DNA from: JAMCRM01 sp035561075
GTDB taxonomy: Bacteria > Acidobacteriota > Terriglobia > Bryobacterales > Bryobacteraceae
Length of the DNA: 64,000 nucleotides
Direction of reading: 5' to 3'
NCBI GenBank assembly: GCA_035561075.1
Contig: DATMYF010000116.1
Coordinates: 1-64,000 of the forward strand
Shown piece by piece: positions 25,941-34,671 of this stretch. Each line of letters opens with the position of its first letter. Position 1 is the stretch's first letter. The position numbers and the translations under genes are program-made. The notes beneath the pieces were generated by a model, which saw nothing but the letters and a program-made list of their open reading frames with translations, did no database searches and was not told the DNA's origin.

Positions 25941-26686
25941 CTCCCCTCCGGCCACTTATTGTCGCGGCTGTGCAGCAGAAAATATCATACGTCTCCGGCG
26001 CGGACGCACCGCCCTCGATGAGTTAATTAACGCACACGCGGATCGGGTTTGCCACGGAACACTCGCGCGGCGTCCGCCGATAGCTCGTGCGCACCTTCCT
26101 GGAGGAGGCGGTTCTGTCATGCCCGGTAGAGTCCACATTATGCGGTGCGGCGATGCTCGCTTCCGGCAGCGCTCAACTGGCGGCGATCACCGTGGGACCC
26201 CGCGGCTGCCGCATCCGGGCGGCTTCCGGCGGACACATCGGGAACTCCGGGACGAACGTCAACGGTACCGTCACGCCCGCATCCGTCTTGAGGGACTCCG
26301 GCACGCCGCCATAAGCGGGCGCGCGCAGCTCCGTGTGGATCCGTAGAGAGGTGTGGGAAGTCCGGAAAGAGGTCGCCCGCACTTTCCCGCCGCGTGTGCC
26401 CCGAACACGCCGGCCAGCGCGAAGTCGCCGCGCAAGCGTCGAGACGCCACGCGGAACGAGTTCCGCCCCGCCTGCGCTCGATGTGGACTCTCAGATAGCG
26501 CTGAGTTATTGCAATGCTGGGCCACGCCGATCAGCAGCCACCTCTCGCGGCGCGCGCGACAAGGCCCAACCGGGCGAGCGATCAAGCGATCCCACCCGGC
26601 GGGTACCCGGCTTCGAGCCGCCGCTCGCAGCGCGGTAACGCGCGCGCCGACCTTCGTTGCGGCGTGAAACGGTTGCGCCACGTTCG
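25941..26686. other. Intergenic region without a recognised gene
   Basis: About 745 bases lie between the kinase relic and the small secreted protein gene. Open frames on both strands are Arg-rich, as expected by chance at this base composition. I recognise no motif, RNA or inverted repeat of note. It may be decayed coding sequence. Confidence 0.45.
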
Positions 26687-27013
26687 TTAGTGTAAATGCT
26701 CGATGGTGTCGGCCTTGAGAATTCCGGTTTTTTCGTAAAGCACGCCGGTGATCTTGACCTTGTGGCCGGCATGCTTTTCCGGTGTCTGCTGATCGGCGAG
26801 CTTGTAGAGCTTCTTGCCGTCCCACAGGGCATACTTCACCTTGGAATCCATCTTGATGCACTCGCGGACACACTTGTCTTCAGGCGAGACGTTCATGGCC
26901 TTGTGGTCGCCTCCGCACATCGTGTCAGTGATTATGCCTGTGAAGGTCCTCTTGTTTTCGGCCGCCGTCAGTAGCAGAGCGGAACCCATCAGAATGACGA
27001 ACGTTTTCTTCAT
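26687..27013 (-). CDS. Small secreted DUF5818-like protein
   Basis: This encodes 108 aa with a signal peptide (KKTFVILMGSALLLTAAE). The rest (FTGIITDTMCGGDH, SPEDKCVRECIKMDSKVKYAL, GKKLYKLADQQTPEKHAGHK, VKITGVLYEKTG) matches a small exported family widespread in Acidobacteria that has a conserved MCG..H, two further Cys and an OB-like ending; I associate it with DUF5818 but cannot confirm this. The Cys, Met and His content and its place at the end of the metal-efflux operon suggest metal binding, which is inference. AAGGAG lies ten bases before the ATG. The gene overlaps the previous one by 89 bases, which is unusually long. Confidence 0.72.
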   Translation of the reverse strand: MKKTFVILMGSALLLTAAENKRTFTGIITDTMCGGDHKAMNVSPEDKCVRECIKMDSKVKYALWDGKKLYKLADQQTPEKHAGHKVKITGVLYEKTGILKADTIEHLH

Positions 27014-27776
27014 TGTTTTGATTCTCCTTGCTGGTGATTAATAGCTCCAAACCCTTCGATTCGTTCAGCCGCCGCCAAAGCTCGTTGTACCGTGCCTCAT
27101 CGAGCGGCTCCTTAAGTTGAAAATTGAACTGCTTCAAGTTGCCGTAATGCGCGAGCGCCCGCTCGTAGGTGACGACGCTCAGCTCGAACGGCCCCGACGT
27201 GCTGATATTCGCGATATCCGAAAAGCGCCAGGTCCGCGAAGCATTTCTCTCGTCCGCCAGGAACACCATCTGATCGTTCCCCACAGTCAGCAGACCTTGC
27301 GTTCCACCGAAACGCTTCAAGTGCTTCACCCGTACTTCCCAGAGCGGTTTTACCGAGGCGTCGGCCAACGAGGCGACGAACCGTTGGTCGAGCTTCGGGC
27401 GGAGATAGTCGTAGGCTCCGCGTACTTGCTGGCCGGTCACGATGTCGAACTCGTATTCGCGATCGACCCCCGCCTTCCACCAGATGTCTTTGTAAGTCAA
27501 AATACGGACCCTCTGCGGGCTAATCTCGAGCTGTTGAATATCACCGTAATTCCAGTCCCAGGCGTGTGGCTGCTCGCTTTTCTTTTTCTGCTTCTCTGTG
27601 GCGTTCTCCCGATAGGAGAGGCCATGTTCATCGATGAGCAGGGTGCCCGTTTGATTTCCCAAGAGGTGATTGTGGCGCACTTCCAGGCTCAGGTCCGGCT
27701 GCGCAACCGCGAGCGGCGCCAGCCAAAAAGCCGTTATTAGGACGCGAAGCGTTGATGTTTGACTTCCGAATGCCAT
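26925..27776 (-). CDS. Secreted protein of unknown function in the efflux operon
   Basis: This encodes 283 aa. A signal peptide (STLRVLITAFWLAPLAVAQ) precedes a beta-rich region with repeated motifs resembling PH-like folds: GTLLIDEHGLSYRE and WDWNYGDIQQLEISPQRVRI in the first half, then GLLTVGNDQMVFLADE and WRFSDIANISTSGPFELSV in the second. The two halves share the order (strand, then WxxxDI). Such twin domains often bind lipids or proteins, but no function is known to me. The ATG at 27776 lies inside the end of the cusA gene (40-base overlap); an ATG two codons earlier is also possible. The C-terminus overlaps the next gene. Confidence 0.62.
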   Translation of the reverse strand: MAFGSQTSTLRVLITAFWLAPLAVAQPDLSLEVRHNHLLGNQTGTLLIDEHGLSYRENATEKQKKKSEQPHAWDWNYGDIQQLEISPQRVRILTYKDIWWKAGVDREYEFDIVTGQQVRGAYDYLRPKLDQRFVASLADASVKPLWEVRVKHLKRFGGTQGLLTVGNDQMVFLADERNASRTWRFSDIANISTSGPFELSVVTYERALAHYGNLKQFNFQLKEPLDEARYNELWRRLNESKGLELLITSKENQNNEENVRHSDGFRSATDGGRKQEDLHRHNH

Positions 27777-30700
27777 TTCCATACCTCGTAAACTGCGGGA
27801 TAGACAACCAACTCCAAAATGAAAGACGTAAAAATTCCGCCGATCATGGGCGCCGCAATGCGTTTCATCACATCCGCGCCGGTGCCGGCCGACCACATGA
27901 TAGGCAACAGCCCCAGGAACATACACGCTACCGTCATGAATTTCGGCCGGATTCGCTTCACGGCCCCATGCATAACGGCTTCCTGCAGGTCGCGCAAATT
28001 GCGCATGCGGCCCTCCCTCTTGGCCTCGCTGTACGACAGGTCGAGATACAGCAGCATGAAGACGGCCGTCTCGGCGTCCACTCCGACAAGCGCGATAATG
28101 CCCACCCACACTGCAATGCTCATGTTGTAACCGAGCAGCCAGAGCAGCCATATGGCGCCCGCCGCCGAGAAAGGAACCGCCAGCATGATGATCATCGTCT
28201 TGACGCCGCTCTTGGTGTTCAGGTACAAGAGCATCAGGATCAGAAGCACCGTGACGGGGAGGACCACCATCAGTTTTTCTCTGACGCGCTCCATGGACTC
28301 GTACTGGCCGCTCCACTGGATGGAGTAGCCCGCCGGGAGTTTCACATTCTGCCGCACCACTTGCTTGGCTTCTTCGACGTAGCCTCCCACATCGCGGCCG
28401 GCCACATCCACGTACACGTACCCGTTGAGCATGCCATCCTCGTCCCGCAACATGGCCGGGCCGGAGCGCATCTTGATGTCCGCGAGTTGGGAAATCGGGA
28501 TCTGGGTGTCGCCGTTCATCATGGGCACCAACACGCGCCCGATGCTGCTGAGATCGCTGCGGAAGTCGCGCATGTAGCGCACGTTCACCGGATATCGTTC
28601 GCGGCCTTCCACCGTGGTGGTGACGTTTTCTCCTCCGATGGCATTCATTACCACCGCCTGAGCCTCATCGATCGTCAGGCCGTAACGCGCCAACTCCTCG
28701 CGTTTCCAGTCGAAGTCCAGGAAATAGCCGCCACCGGTCCGCTCGGCAAACACGCTTCGCGTCCCCTGGATTTTCGGCAGCAGACTTTCCATGTCCGTTC
28801 CGAGCCGCTCGATCACCTGAATGTCGGCGCCGTAAATCTTGATCCCGACGGGTGTTCGGACACCGGTCGTCAACATGTCAGTGCGGCCCTTCACCGGCAT
28901 TGTCCAGGAATTGGAAATGCCGGGCAGCTTGAGCGCCTCATTCATCTCGTCGACGAGTTGCGCCGTGGAGATGTGGTCCGGTGTGAAGCGGCGAAATATC
29001 GATTTGGCCCAATCCGGCGCCCAAGACGAGTACCACGTATCAACTTTGCGCCACTGGTCATGAGGCTTGAGGACGATGGTGGTCTCCATCATGGAGAAAG
29101 GGGCGGGGTCAGTGGAAGTCTCCGCTCTTCCGGCCTTGCCTAGAACCGAATGTACTTCCGGAAACTTCTTGATGATCCGGTCCTGTAACTGCATCACCCT
29201 CTGCGCCTCGTTCACGGAGATGCCCGGCAGCGTGGACGGCATGTAGAGTATGGTGCCTTCGTCGAGCGGAGGCATGAATTCGGACCCGAGCTGCTTATAG
29301 ACAGGGATCGTAATCAGGACCACCGCGACAGCGCCGCCCATAACCAGGTATTTCCATCGCAGCGACCAACGGCAAACGGGCTCGTAAAGCCGAATCAGGA
29401 CCTTGCTGATGGGGTGATCCTCCTCGGAGTGAATCTTGCCCACCAGCACCGCGTTCGTTACGCGGGCCAGCCAAAGCGGGCGGAAGTTGAAGTTGTTCAT
29501 GTGAGTGAACACCAGCCGCATGGCAGGATCTAGCGTGATGGCCAGCACCGCCGCGACAATCATCGAGAACGTCTTCGTATAGGCCAACGGCTTGAAAAGC
29601 CGGCCTTCCTGCGCCTCCAGCGTCAATACCGGCAGGAATGACACCGCGATCACCAGAAGCGCGAAGAAGCTCGGTCCGGCGACTTCTTTGACCGCATCGA
29701 TCACAACACGGTGGTAGTCTTGCTGGCGCCCTGTCCGTTCCCATTCCTCCAGCTTCTTGTGGGTCTGCTCGACCACCACGATCGCGGCATCCACCAAAGC
29801 GCCGATGGCTATCGCAATACCGCCGAGTGACATGATGTTGGAGGTCAGCCCCATCATCTTCATCGGTATGAAGGAAATGATAACGGCGATAGGGATGGTG
29901 ATAACCGGAATGATGGAGCTAGGGATGTGCCAGAGGAAGATAAAGATGATGATAGCAACCACCACCATCTCTTCAGTCAGCGTGTTCCTCAGGTTCTTGA
30001 TTGAGAGCAGGATCAGCTCTGAGCGATCATACGCGGTTACAACTTTAACGCCCTTTGGGAGGCCCGGCTGAATCTCGTCGAGTTTCGCCTTGACGCGTTC
30101 GATTACGGCAAGTGCGTTCTCGTCCTGGCGCATAACGACGATGCCGGCAACCACATCGCCCTCGCCGTTCCAGTCCGCCACGCCGCGCCGGATGTCGGGT
30201 CCAAGCACCACATCACCGACGTCCCAGACCCGAATGGGAACTCCACCCTCACTGCGGGCAAGCACGACGTTGCCGATATCATTGATGGATTTGGCATAGC
30301 CACGGCCTCGCACCATATACTCTGTGCCGCTGAATTCCACCAGACGGCCGCCCACGTCGTTATTGCCCTGCCGCACGGCTTCGACGACCTTCATGATCGG
30401 AATGTTGTACGCCTGGAGGCGGTTGGGATCGACATTCACCTGATACTGGCGAACGAAGCCGCCAAGCGGCGCGACTTCAGCCACGCCGGGCACGGCCTTG
30501 AGCTGATAGCGCAGAAACCAGTCCTGAACCGAGCGCAACTGCGCCAGGTCGTTCCGGCCCGTGGTGTCGATGAGCGCGTATTGGAAGACCCATCCGACGC
30601 CGGTGGCGTCCGGCCCGAGTTCGGTCTGAACGCCCGAAGGCAGCCGCGGCAACACACCGGAAAGATACTCCAGGGTCCGCGACCGCGCCCAATAGATATC

Positions 30701-31000
30701 GGTACCTTCCTCGAAGATGATATACACGTACGAGAAGCCGAAATCGGAGAAGCCGCGGACGGCTTTCACCTTCGGCGCGCCGAGCATCGTGGTCACGATG
30801 GGATAGGTAACCTGGTCCTCCATGATGTCCGGGCTGCGGTCCCATCGCGAGTAGACGATCACCTGTGTGTCACTGAGGTCTGGAAGCGCGTCGAGCGGCA
30901 CGTTGAACATAGACCACAGACCGGCCGCCACTGCGACGCCAACCAAGATGAAGACGATGAACTTATTCCTGCCGCAGAACTCGATCAGTCTGTCGATCAT
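27737..31000 (-). CDS. cusA: CusA-type heavy-metal efflux RND transporter
   Basis: This encodes 1087 aa, the usual length, with 12 membrane helices and two periplasmic loops. The N-terminus (MIDRLIEFCGRNKFIVFIL) and PLDALPDLSDTQVIV are typical of heavy-metal RND pumps. The methionines of the CusA ion path appear to be kept in PFSMMETTIVLKP and GRTDMLTTGVRTPVGIK. The charged helix-4 relay (GALVDAAIVVVEQTHK) has Asp and Glu. It should pump Cu(I)/Ag(I) from the periplasm or cytoplasm through the outer-membrane channel. The start overlaps cusB by four bases. Zn/Co-type CzcA is less likely given the methionines and the NosL-like neighbour. Confidence 0.9.
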   Translation of the reverse strand: MIDRLIEFCGRNKFIVFILVGVAVAAGLWSMFNVPLDALPDLSDTQVIVYSRWDRSPDIMEDQVTYPIVTTMLGAPKVKAVRGFSDFGFSYVYIIFEEGTDIYWARSRTLEYLSGVLPRLPSGVQTELGPDATGVGWVFQYALIDTTGRNDLAQLRSVQDWFLRYQLKAVPGVAEVAPLGGFVRQYQVNVDPNRLQAYNIPIMKVVEAVRQGNNDVGGRLVEFSGTEYMVRGRGYAKSINDIGNVVLARSEGGVPIRVWDVGDVVLGPDIRRGVADWNGEGDVVAGIVVMRQDENALAVIERVKAKLDEIQPGLPKGVKVVTAYDRSELILLSIKNLRNTLTEEMVVVAIIIFIFLWHIPSSIIPVITIPIAVIISFIPMKMMGLTSNIMSLGGIAIAIGALVDAAIVVVEQTHKKLEEWERTGRQQDYHRVVIDAVKEVAGPSFFALLVIAVSFLPVLTLEAQEGRLFKPLAYTKTFSMIVAAVLAITLDPAMRLVFTHMNNFNFRPLWLARVTNAVLVGKIHSEEDHPISKVLIRLYEPVCRWSLRWKYLVMGGAVAVVLITIPVYKQLGSEFMPPLDEGTILYMPSTLPGISVNEAQRVMQLQDRIIKKFPEVHSVLGKAGRAETSTDPAPFSMMETTIVLKPHDQWRKVDTWYSSWAPDWAKSIFRRFTPDHISTAQLVDEMNEALKLPGISNSWTMPVKGRTDMLTTGVRTPVGIKIYGADIQVIERLGTDMESLLPKIQGTRSVFAERTGGGYFLDFDWKREELARYGLTIDEAQAVVMNAIGGENVTTTVEGRERYPVNVRYMRDFRSDLSSIGRVLVPMMNGDTQIPISQLADIKMRSGPAMLRDEDGMLNGYVYVDVAGRDVGGYVEEAKQVVRQNVKLPAGYSIQWSGQYESMERVREKLMVVLPVTVLLILMLLYLNTKSGVKTMIIMLAVPFSAAGAIWLLWLLGYNMSIAVWVGIIALVGVDAETAVFMLLYLDLSYSEAKREGRMRNLRDLQEAVMHGAVKRIRPKFMTVACMFLGLLPIMWSAGTGADVMKRIAAPMIGGIFTSFILELVVYPAVYEVWKWHSEVKHQRFAS

Positions 31001-32529
31001 TGTTTGTGCCCCTCGTGTCCGCTACTGTGCTGCGCCGGCTGAGCCGGGGAGGGCTTACTCCGATCTGTCTGCGCTCCATGTTCGGCATGCGCCGGCGAAT
31101 CCGGGGCCGGAGCATTCTGTGAACCTCCACCTCCGGAGCCGCCGTGCTGGTGCGCGCCCATGCCGGCGGCGGCCGACTTCAACTGGCTTTCCGAGTCAAT
31201 CAGGAAATTGCCGGAAGTCGCAACGCGCTCGCCGGCCTTGAGTCCGCTGACAACCTCGACACGGTCGCCCACCCGCTCGCCAGTTTGAACCTGGCGTGGT
31301 TCCAGGTACCCGTTACCGCGATCGACGAAGACAGTTTGTCGAATCCCTGCGTCCAGCACCGCTTCCGCGGGCACAGTGACCTTTCGGGGCATGGGAACGC
31401 TGAAGGTCACGTCCGCAAACATGTCCGGCTTTAGTTCCAGGTTTGGATTGTCGGCTTCCAGCCGCACTTTAAGAGTGCGGGTCATGGCATCGACCTGCGG
31501 CTGGATGTAGCTGACACGAGCGGTGAAAACCTTGCTCGGAGTGTAGGACGGCCGCACAGTGACAGCCTGCCCGAGCTTCACCATCGAAGCCTCATTCTCG
31601 AAGACGTCGGCCATGATCCAGACTTTGCTCAGGTCGACGACTGTGTAGAGTTCTGTGTCCGGATTAATGCGCTGTTTGGGGAATGCGTTCCTTGCGGTTA
31701 CATATCCGGTGACCGGTGCTTCAATTGTGATGTTCGTGATCGGCTTGCGCGTTCTGGCGAGCTCGTTGATTTGGTCCTCGGTGAGATCCCACAGTTCGAG
31801 CCGTTTCCGTGCGGCTGCCAGCAGGGATTCGCCTTGCTCCGACGCGCCCTTTAGAGTGCTGGACTTCATGATTTCACGGCCTCGTTGCGCCAGGATGAAC
31901 TCCTGCTGAGTGGCCAGCAACTCGGGGCTGTAGAGCGTCAGCATCGGCTGCCCCTTTTTGACCACGTCGCCGGTGAAATCGACAAACACCCGATCGATCC
32001 AGCCTTCGACCTTCGTATGGACACGAGCGATGCGGGTCTCATCGTAGGCCACCTTCCCGACAGCCCGGAACGTATGAGTGCCGCTCGAACTTTCAACGAC
32101 GCCGTAGCGCACTCCGATCAATTGCTGCTTCTCGGGACTGATCTGAATGGTGCCCATCGGCAGGGTTGAAGCACCATCGGCGTAGACCGGCTCCAGTTCA
32201 TTGCCGGTCTCCGGATTCAGGCCGGGTTTATCGGACTTGTACTCCGGACTCTGCGGGTCGCGGTAATGCAGGATTGTGCGGTCGCCGGCGGCGGCCTGCG
32301 TGGCTGGACCGCCGTCTTCGTAGACCGGTTCCAGTTTCATTCCGCAGTCGGGGGCTATGCCGGGTTTGTCCGACTTATAGGCGGGGTGCATTGGGTCGAT
32401 CCAGTAGAGCACCTTGCGTTCGCCCTTCTTGCTTCCGTCCTGGCTGGTACGGCTCATATACAGCACACCCCCGCCAAAACCCACCGCGACTAAGACGACC
32501 ACAATCACAAATAAGCCAAATCTCTTCAT
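30997..32529 (-). CDS. cusB: CusB-type periplasmic adaptor with two metal-binding modules
   Basis: This encodes 510 aa anchored by an N-terminal helix (FGLFVIVVVLVAVGFGGGV). Two copies of the small heavy-metal-binding domain follow. The first (residues about 41-71, YWIDPMHP...PDCGMKLEP) has the usual Met47, His48, Cys62 and Met64. The second (about 87-117, HYRDPQSP...PETGNELEP) is clearly homologous but has Gln, Ser, Thr and Asn in those places. The membrane-fusion-protein core comes next (VGKVAYDETRIARVHTKVEG, APVTGYV, VPAEAVLDAGIRQTVFV), and the last 50 residues are His-rich. It links the pump to the outer-membrane channel and hands over metal. It is seven bases from cusC and coupled to cusA. 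Confidence 0.88.
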   Translation of the reverse strand: MKRFGLFVIVVVLVAVGFGGGVLYMSRTSQDGSKKGERKVLYWIDPMHPAYKSDKPGIAPDCGMKLEPVYEDGGPATQAAAGDRTILHYRDPQSPEYKSDKPGLNPETGNELEPVYADGASTLPMGTIQISPEKQQLIGVRYGVVESSSGTHTFRAVGKVAYDETRIARVHTKVEGWIDRVFVDFTGDVVKKGQPMLTLYSPELLATQQEFILAQRGREIMKSSTLKGASEQGESLLAAARKRLELWDLTEDQINELARTRKPITNITIEAPVTGYVTARNAFPKQRINPDTELYTVVDLSKVWIMADVFENEASMVKLGQAVTVRPSYTPSKVFTARVSYIQPQVDAMTRTLKVRLEADNPNLELKPDMFADVTFSVPMPRKVTVPAEAVLDAGIRQTVFVDRGNGYLEPRQVQTGERVGDRVEVVSGLKAGERVATSGNFLIDSESQLKSAAAGMGAHQHGGSGGGGSQNAPAPDSPAHAEHGAQTDRSKPSPAQPAQHSSGHEGHKQ

Positions 32530-32536
32530 CTCGTCC

Positions 32537-33820
32537 TCAGTTCAACAATTGGCTGCCGGTCATTTCTTCGAGCCGGGTCACCGCCTGCTGGAAGGTCATC
32601 ATTTCGTCGTAGTAGTTCATTTCGTACTCGACCGCAGTCATGAAGTTCATGAGCACCGATAGAAAGTCGACGGTGCCGGTTTGATAAGAAGTCAGTGACG
32701 ACTCAAGCGCGAGCGTGGCCTGTGGAATCACCGCCGTCGCGTATAGGTTCAACAGGCGGTACGAAGCATCGGCCATCAAGTAGTCGTCTTTCAAACGGAA
32801 CCGCAATGTCTGGCCAGTGGCTTCCCTCGTTCGGCGCGCTGCCGACAAAAGGCTGCTGCGCTCGGCGACACCCGCTCGCTGCTTTCGCCAGAAGTACAGC
32901 GGCAATTTGACGTCGACCCGAAATTCGTACATATCCGGCATGCTCCCCATGTTGTAATACCCGCCCGTGAATCCGAAATCCGGGTAGTATTCCTTGCGCG
33001 CGAGATTTGACGCCAGTTCCGCGCTCTGGATCATCTTTTCGTCGCTGCGCAGCATCGGCGAGTTCTGTTCCGCCTTGGCGTAAAGCTCCTCTAAGCCGTC
33101 AAGCAGCGGCTTGGCAGTCAGGTCCTCCGGACGTGCTACAGGGGAGTTGGGCTGCCGGTTCAGCAGACTGTTGAGTTCCGCCTCGCGGCTGCGTCTGTCC
33201 TGATCCAGTTGCACTAACCGCGTTTCCAAGATTGAGATCTGGGTCTGAGCCTTGAAAATATCTTGTTGCGCGGCCTTCCCCACTGAGTAGCGCGCTTCGG
33301 TGATACGCAGGAACTTCCGCAACAAATCGAGATTGCGCCGTAACACGTCGGTGTTCGCGTAATCTCGATGGAGTTGGAAGTATGCCGATTTCAGCCGTTG
33401 CAAGACATTCAACTGCACGGACTGGAACCGCTGAAACTCGGCCTCGCTCTCTCGCTCGGCCATCTGCCCTCTCAATTTGAGCTTGCCGGGGAACGGGACC
33501 TCTTGCGAGATCATCATCCCCGCATTCGCATTAGGCTCGACACCAATGCCACGTCCCGGCAGCGGGCTGCCGGCGCTGCTATACCCCACGCCCAACATGG
33601 GATCGGGTAGCGAGCTCTCTTGTGTGGGACGCTGCCTGCTGGCCTCAAATCGCTTCTGCGCAGCCGCAATCTCCGGATTGCTCTTGAGCGCTTCCGGGAT
33701 CAGATCCCGCAGACTTAGCCGCTGCTCTTGGGCGAAAGCGGAAAACACCGTTGCCATGAGCAAGGCGACAAAGCCGGGGGCCCGAAGGGGCAATCGCCAT
33801 AAACGTGAGTCAGTAAACAT
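32537..33820 (-). CDS. cusC: TolC-like outer-membrane efflux channel of the Cus system
   Basis: This encodes 427 aa with a signal peptide (FVALLMATVFSAFAQ) and no lipobox, unlike E. coli CusC. The coiled-coil-rich body has the two-fold repeat of the OEP family (LIPEALKSNPEIAAAQKRFE and LYAKAEQNSPMLRSDEKMI begin equivalent helices). Met-containing stretches such as GYYNMGSMPDMYEF are also present. It forms the outer-membrane exit duct. The ATG at 33820 is chosen; an in-frame TTG at 33832 is less likely. It is the first gene of a five-gene operon. An inverted repeat CCAAGC/GCTTGG (15-base spacing) lies in the upstream region shared with the divergent NosL-like gene. Confidence 0.85.
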   Translation of the reverse strand: MFTDSRLWRLPLRAPGFVALLMATVFSAFAQEQRLSLRDLIPEALKSNPEIAAAQKRFEASRQRPTQESSLPDPMLGVGYSSAGSPLPGRGIGVEPNANAGMMISQEVPFPGKLKLRGQMAERESEAEFQRFQSVQLNVLQRLKSAYFQLHRDYANTDVLRRNLDLLRKFLRITEARYSVGKAAQQDIFKAQTQISILETRLVQLDQDRRSREAELNSLLNRQPNSPVARPEDLTAKPLLDGLEELYAKAEQNSPMLRSDEKMIQSAELASNLARKEYYPDFGFTGGYYNMGSMPDMYEFRVDVKLPLYFWRKQRAGVAERSSLLSAARRTREATGQTLRFRLKDDYLMADASYRLLNLYATAVIPQATLALESSLTSYQTGTVDFLSVLMNFMTAVEYEMNYYDEMMTFQQAVTRLEEMTGSQLLN

Positions 33821-33940
33821 ACGTGAAATCAAGCTTTATGCACTTGATCTGCCATGGGACCAAGCCATTGCTTTTAAAGCGCTTGGCTCACGGAGGAGCT
33901 TAGGGCTGGAGGATTAGTATCGCCTCACACAAGCCAGTGT

Positions 33941-33956
33941 TGCCGCAAATGCGGCA
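33941..33956. repeat. Palindrome TGCCGCAAATGCGGCA, copy 1
   Basis: Two seven-base arms are separated by AA. It lies in the 230-base region between the divergent cusC and NosL-like genes, 95 bases before the latter. Near-identical palindromes occur at 34569 and 36179. Confidence 0.7.
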
Positions 33957-34050
33957 GGCCCCGGCCAATGGAAGGAACAAACAGCACAAGGCCGGGTGGC
34001 AATTCGAACATCGCCGTTCTATTAATGGTGTGTCGGTTCAGGAGTGGGTT

Positions 34051-34518
34051 ATGGCCGGAATGATCAGGCCCCTAATCGGTTTGCTTGCTTTGTGGGCGGC
34101 TTCATGCACCTCCCCGGAGACTCGCGCTAATCGGATTTGCGAGGTTTGCCGGCGTCCACTGCATGCAAACTCCGCTACGCTGGCCGATCTCGACGGCCGC
34201 CAAAAGGTATTCTGCTGTCCAGCTTGCGCCCTGTCGGACCGACTGCAAGGCGACAGTCGAATCAGGATCACTGCTTTCACCGACTATGCGACTGGAAAGG
34301 AACTGCGTCCCGGCGCCGCGCTGCTCGTGCGTGGGAGCGACGTCAACCTTTGCGCCGCCATGCGCCCGCTCATAGACGAAATGAAAACGCCACACGCCGT
34401 TCATTACGACCGTTGCATACCAAGCCTCATTGCCTTCGGGAACGTCGACACTGCGTCCGGGTTCGTCAGGGCTCATGGCGGGACGATCGTGAGGTTTTAC
34501 GAACTCTTCACTCGATAA
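34051..34518 (+). CDS. NosL-like lipoprotein, probable copper binding
   Basis: This encodes 155 aa. The start MAGMIRPLIGLLALWAASC is a lipoprotein signal with Cys19 as the lipid-bearing residue. The mature part has two Cys motifs (RICEVCRRPL and VFCCPACALSD), followed by the family pattern FTDYATGKELRPGAALLVRG, then AMRPLIDEM, LIAFGNVDTASGFVRAHGG and IVRFYEL. NosL proteins bind Cu(I) on the outer face of membranes and feed or buffer copper. The ATG at 34051 has AGGAG six bases upstream; the frame is open earlier but lacks a signal there. Divergence from the Cus operon suggests joint control by copper. No nos genes are present, so a role in nitrous-oxide reductase maturation is unlikely. Confidence 0.72.
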   Translation: MAGMIRPLIGLLALWAASCTSPETRANRICEVCRRPLHANSATLADLDGRQKVFCCPACALSDRLQGDSRIRITAFTDYATGKELRPGAALLVRGSDVNLCAAMRPLIDEMKTPHAVHYDRCIPSLIAFGNVDTASGFVRAHGGTIVRFYELFTR

Positions 34519-34568
34519 CGCCGTAGCACCCCAAGCAGGCGACTCCGGTAAACCATCTGCGCCACCGT

Positions 34569-34584
34569 TGCCCCAAATGCGGCA
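34569..34584. repeat. Palindrome TGCCCCAAATGCGGCA, copy 2
   Basis: It differs from copy 1 by one base (one arm mismatch). It lies 50 bases after the NosL-like gene and 88 bases before the lytic transglycosylase gene. Confidence 0.6.
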
Positions 34585-34671
34585 CTGCACTAAAGCGAAG
34601 TTGCCTTAAGTGCCTTTGCTTTCAGGAGATCGACAGTTGGCGGGCGACGTGCACCGAAGCCGGGTATCACG

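Noticed and set aside
26271..26873. Minus-strand open frame of 200 codons before the DUF5818-like gene
   Set aside because: Its first part overlaps the real gene in another frame and the rest is Arg/Ala-rich without family resemblance.
27777..28316. Upstream extension of the 283-aa secreted protein frame into cusA
   Set aside because: The extra 180 residues are a shadow of the transporter gene; the signal peptide begins at 27776.
27752..29143. Plus-strand open frame of 463 codons opposite cusA
   Set aside because: His/Arg-rich antisense shadow of a well conserved transporter.
34102..34590. Minus-strand open frame opposite the NosL-like gene
   Set aside because: The plus strand has a lipoprotein signal, Cys motifs and NosL pattern; the antisense frame has nothing comparable.
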